Source: Paraburkholderia fynbosensis
GTDB taxonomy: Bacteria; Pseudomonadota; Gammaproteobacteria; Burkholderiales; Burkholderiaceae
Assembly: GCF_902859935.1 (NCBI RefSeq)
Contig: NZ_CADIKI010000026.1
Coordinates: forward strand, 1 to 64,000
DNA length: 64,000 nucleotides
Direction of reading: 5' to 3'
The notes beneath the pieces were generated by a model, which was not told the origin of the DNA, did no database searches, and worked only from the letters and a program-made list of their open reading frames with translations. Shown piece after piece: positions 63,228-64,000 of the stretch. The translations under genes and the position numbers were made by a program. Numbering within the stretch: position 1 is the first letter of the stretch; each line of letters begins with the position of its first letter.

Positions 63228-63845
63228 TCACGCGTCGCGCCCGAACACCACCCGCGAAAAAAATCCCGCCAGCACTGCCTCGGCCTTCTCCGTCGGCACG
63301 TTGTGCGGATCGACCGTGTAGAAGAATTGCACGCCGTCGCACAAGCCCATCAAACCGATCGCGAGCGCTTCCGGCTCCATCAGCATCGGCGTGCCGACAC
63401 GCGCCGAAAATTCGCGGATATAGGCGCTCATCTGCTCGAGCTTCTCGTGCATGAACGCATTGAAGCGCAGCCGGAAGCGGCCGTCGCGCACCGCGAGCAG
63501 CTTCGCCTCCACCCACAGCAGGAAACACTTGTTCTCGCGATGCAGGCTGCTGTAGTAACGCAGCACACGCGCTTCCATCTCCTCACGTGACGCCGCGCTC
63601 GCGAAGATGGCCTGCAAGCCCGCCTGCATCGTTTCGTGATCGCGCCGCAGCAGTTCGAGAAACAGTTCGCTCTTGCTGCTGAAGTTCGAATAGAACGCGC
63701 CGCGCGTGTAGCCGGCCGCGGCCGCGATGTCCTCGACGCTCGCCGCGACAAAACCCTTCTTCATGAAAATCGCTTGCGCAGCGTTGAACAGACGCTCGCG
63801 CGTCTGGTCCTTGCTTTGCTCACGTGTCAGTCGTTGCCGTTTCAT
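63228..63845 (-). CDS. TetR/AcrR-family repressor
   Basis: 205 residues: HTH RERLFNAAQAIFMKKGFVAASVEDIAAAAGYTRGAFYSNFSSKSELF, then a helical ligand domain with ALAIGLMGLCDGVQFFYTVDP. Typical regulator of a divergent efflux operon; a 26-bp dyad (63889-63914) lies in front of it and the next gene reads away from it. Confidence 0.87.
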   Translation of the reverse strand: MKRQRLTREQSKDQTRERLFNAAQAIFMKKGFVAASVEDIAAAAGYTRGAFYSNFSSKSELFLELLRRDHETMQAGLQAIFASAASREEMEARVLRYYSSLHRENKCFLLWVEAKLLAVRDGRFRLRFNAFMHEKLEQMSAYIREFSARVGTPMLMEPEALAIGLMGLCDGVQFFYTVDPHNVPTEKAEAVLAGFFSRVVFGRDA

Positions 63846-63888
63846 GGCCGCCAGTCTAGCACCGAAAAGAATTCAAATTCACTCCAAC

Positions 63889-63914
63889 ATTCAAATACAG
63901 GTGTGTATTAGAAT
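63889..63914. promoter_or_regulatory. TetR-type operator candidate
   Basis: Arms ATTCAAATACAG and GTGTATTAGAAT around GT, 10 of 12 positions symmetric, 44 bases upstream of the repressor start and 40 before the divergent ATG. Confidence 0.55.
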
Positions 63915-63953
63915 GCACGTCACCATTCGAAGTCAGACGCGTATGCCAATTGC

Positions 63954-64000
63954 ATGAACCGGTCTGCGCGTCTTCGCTGGCGGGCCGCTGCGGCTTGCCG
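63954..64000 (+). CDS. Start of a divergent gene, exported protein likely (partial)
   Basis: ATG 63954 opens MNRSARLRWRAAAAC before the window ends: a basic start running into Ala residues and a Cys, consistent with a signal peptide or lipoprotein such as an efflux adaptor. Only 15 codons are visible, so this is tentative. Confidence 0.4.
   Translation, partial: MNRSARLRWRAAAAC

Noticed and set aside
1..64000. CRISPR arrays, tRNA/rRNA genes, insertion sequences, phage attachment sites
   Set aside because: No regularly spaced repeats, cloverleaf sequences, transposase frames or long terminal repeats were found by eye.

Overview
The window looks like a piece of a Paraburkholderia/Burkholderia-type betaproteobacterial chromosome. 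Reasons: high GC with strong third-position GC bias, dense alternation of small metabolic operons, many LysR/LacI regulators and MFS transporters, and family combinations typical of that group (a TrxR-like ferredoxin-NADP reductase, DUF2795 and PGDYG proteins, a kgu operon with PtxS, prkA-yeaH-spoVR). I see no rRNA, tRNA, insertion sequence, prophage or CRISPR array; this is ordinary core/accessory chromosome with well-preserved regulatory sites.

Layout. 1-474: the 5' end of ilvA (minus strand), preceded by what reads as a complete isoleucine attenuator: an Ile-rich 20-residue leader peptide, an antiterminator and a terminator, under a promoter that would make the leader mRNA leaderless. 689-4503: mprF and a translationally coupled acvB/virJ gene (lysyl-phosphatidylglycerol synthesis and hydrolysis). 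4950-5496: two short genes with good ribosome sites. 5723-7643: an MFS exporter and a DUF421 membrane protein. 7728-12383 (minus): a PAS-PAS hybrid histidine kinase followed by an acyl-CoA dehydrogenase / methyltransferase / glycosyltransferase operon of unknown product. 12617-16336: glycine-zipper protein, ferredoxin-NADP reductase, AhpD-like protein, chemoreceptor. 16786-22536: LysR with divergent MdtD-type exporter, a second LysR, small proteins, a family-2 glycosyltransferase. 22648-23952: kgtP. 24244-29433: prkA-yeaH-spoVR stress operon. 30233-33138: a 2-keto-4-pentenoate hydratase-like gene and a second chemoreceptor with a candidate sigma-28 promoter.

33624-39826 is a complete ribose operon, rbsBACRK, with a TTGACA promoter and a perfect 14-bp LacI-family operator next to its -10. 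40087-41064 corA. 41734-42500 a solitary cydX-like gene overlapping a P-loop kinase gene. 42670-44478 a saccharopine/lysine-dehydrogenase family gene with an Lrp/AsnC regulator. 44584-48308 a LysR, a Spy/LTXXQ periplasmic protein, PGDYG and DUF3022-like proteins and a YhfC intramembrane protease-like protein. 48369-53964 is the 2-ketogluconate utilisation block: kguE-kguK-kguT-kguD with ptxS downstream and a perfect PtxS-type operator upstream of kguE. 54167-56301 is the divergent yeiE/yeiH pair. 56459-62609 holds a glutathione transferase, a CLC chloride transporter with C-terminal CBS domains, a C45-like Ntn hydrolase, small proteins and a LysR. The window closes with a small membrane protein, a TetR repressor, its apparent operator, and the first codons of a divergent gene.

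Together the genes mostly serve carbon uptake (ribose, 2-ketogluconate, 2-oxoglutarate), membrane/envelope adaptation (lysyl-PG, glycosyltransferases, Spy-like protein), efflux and sensing. The most interesting things are regulatory: the ilvA attenuator, the structured RNA between prkA and yeaH, a 15-base element shared by two unrelated small-gene leaders, and the cydX-kinase pair without cydAB.
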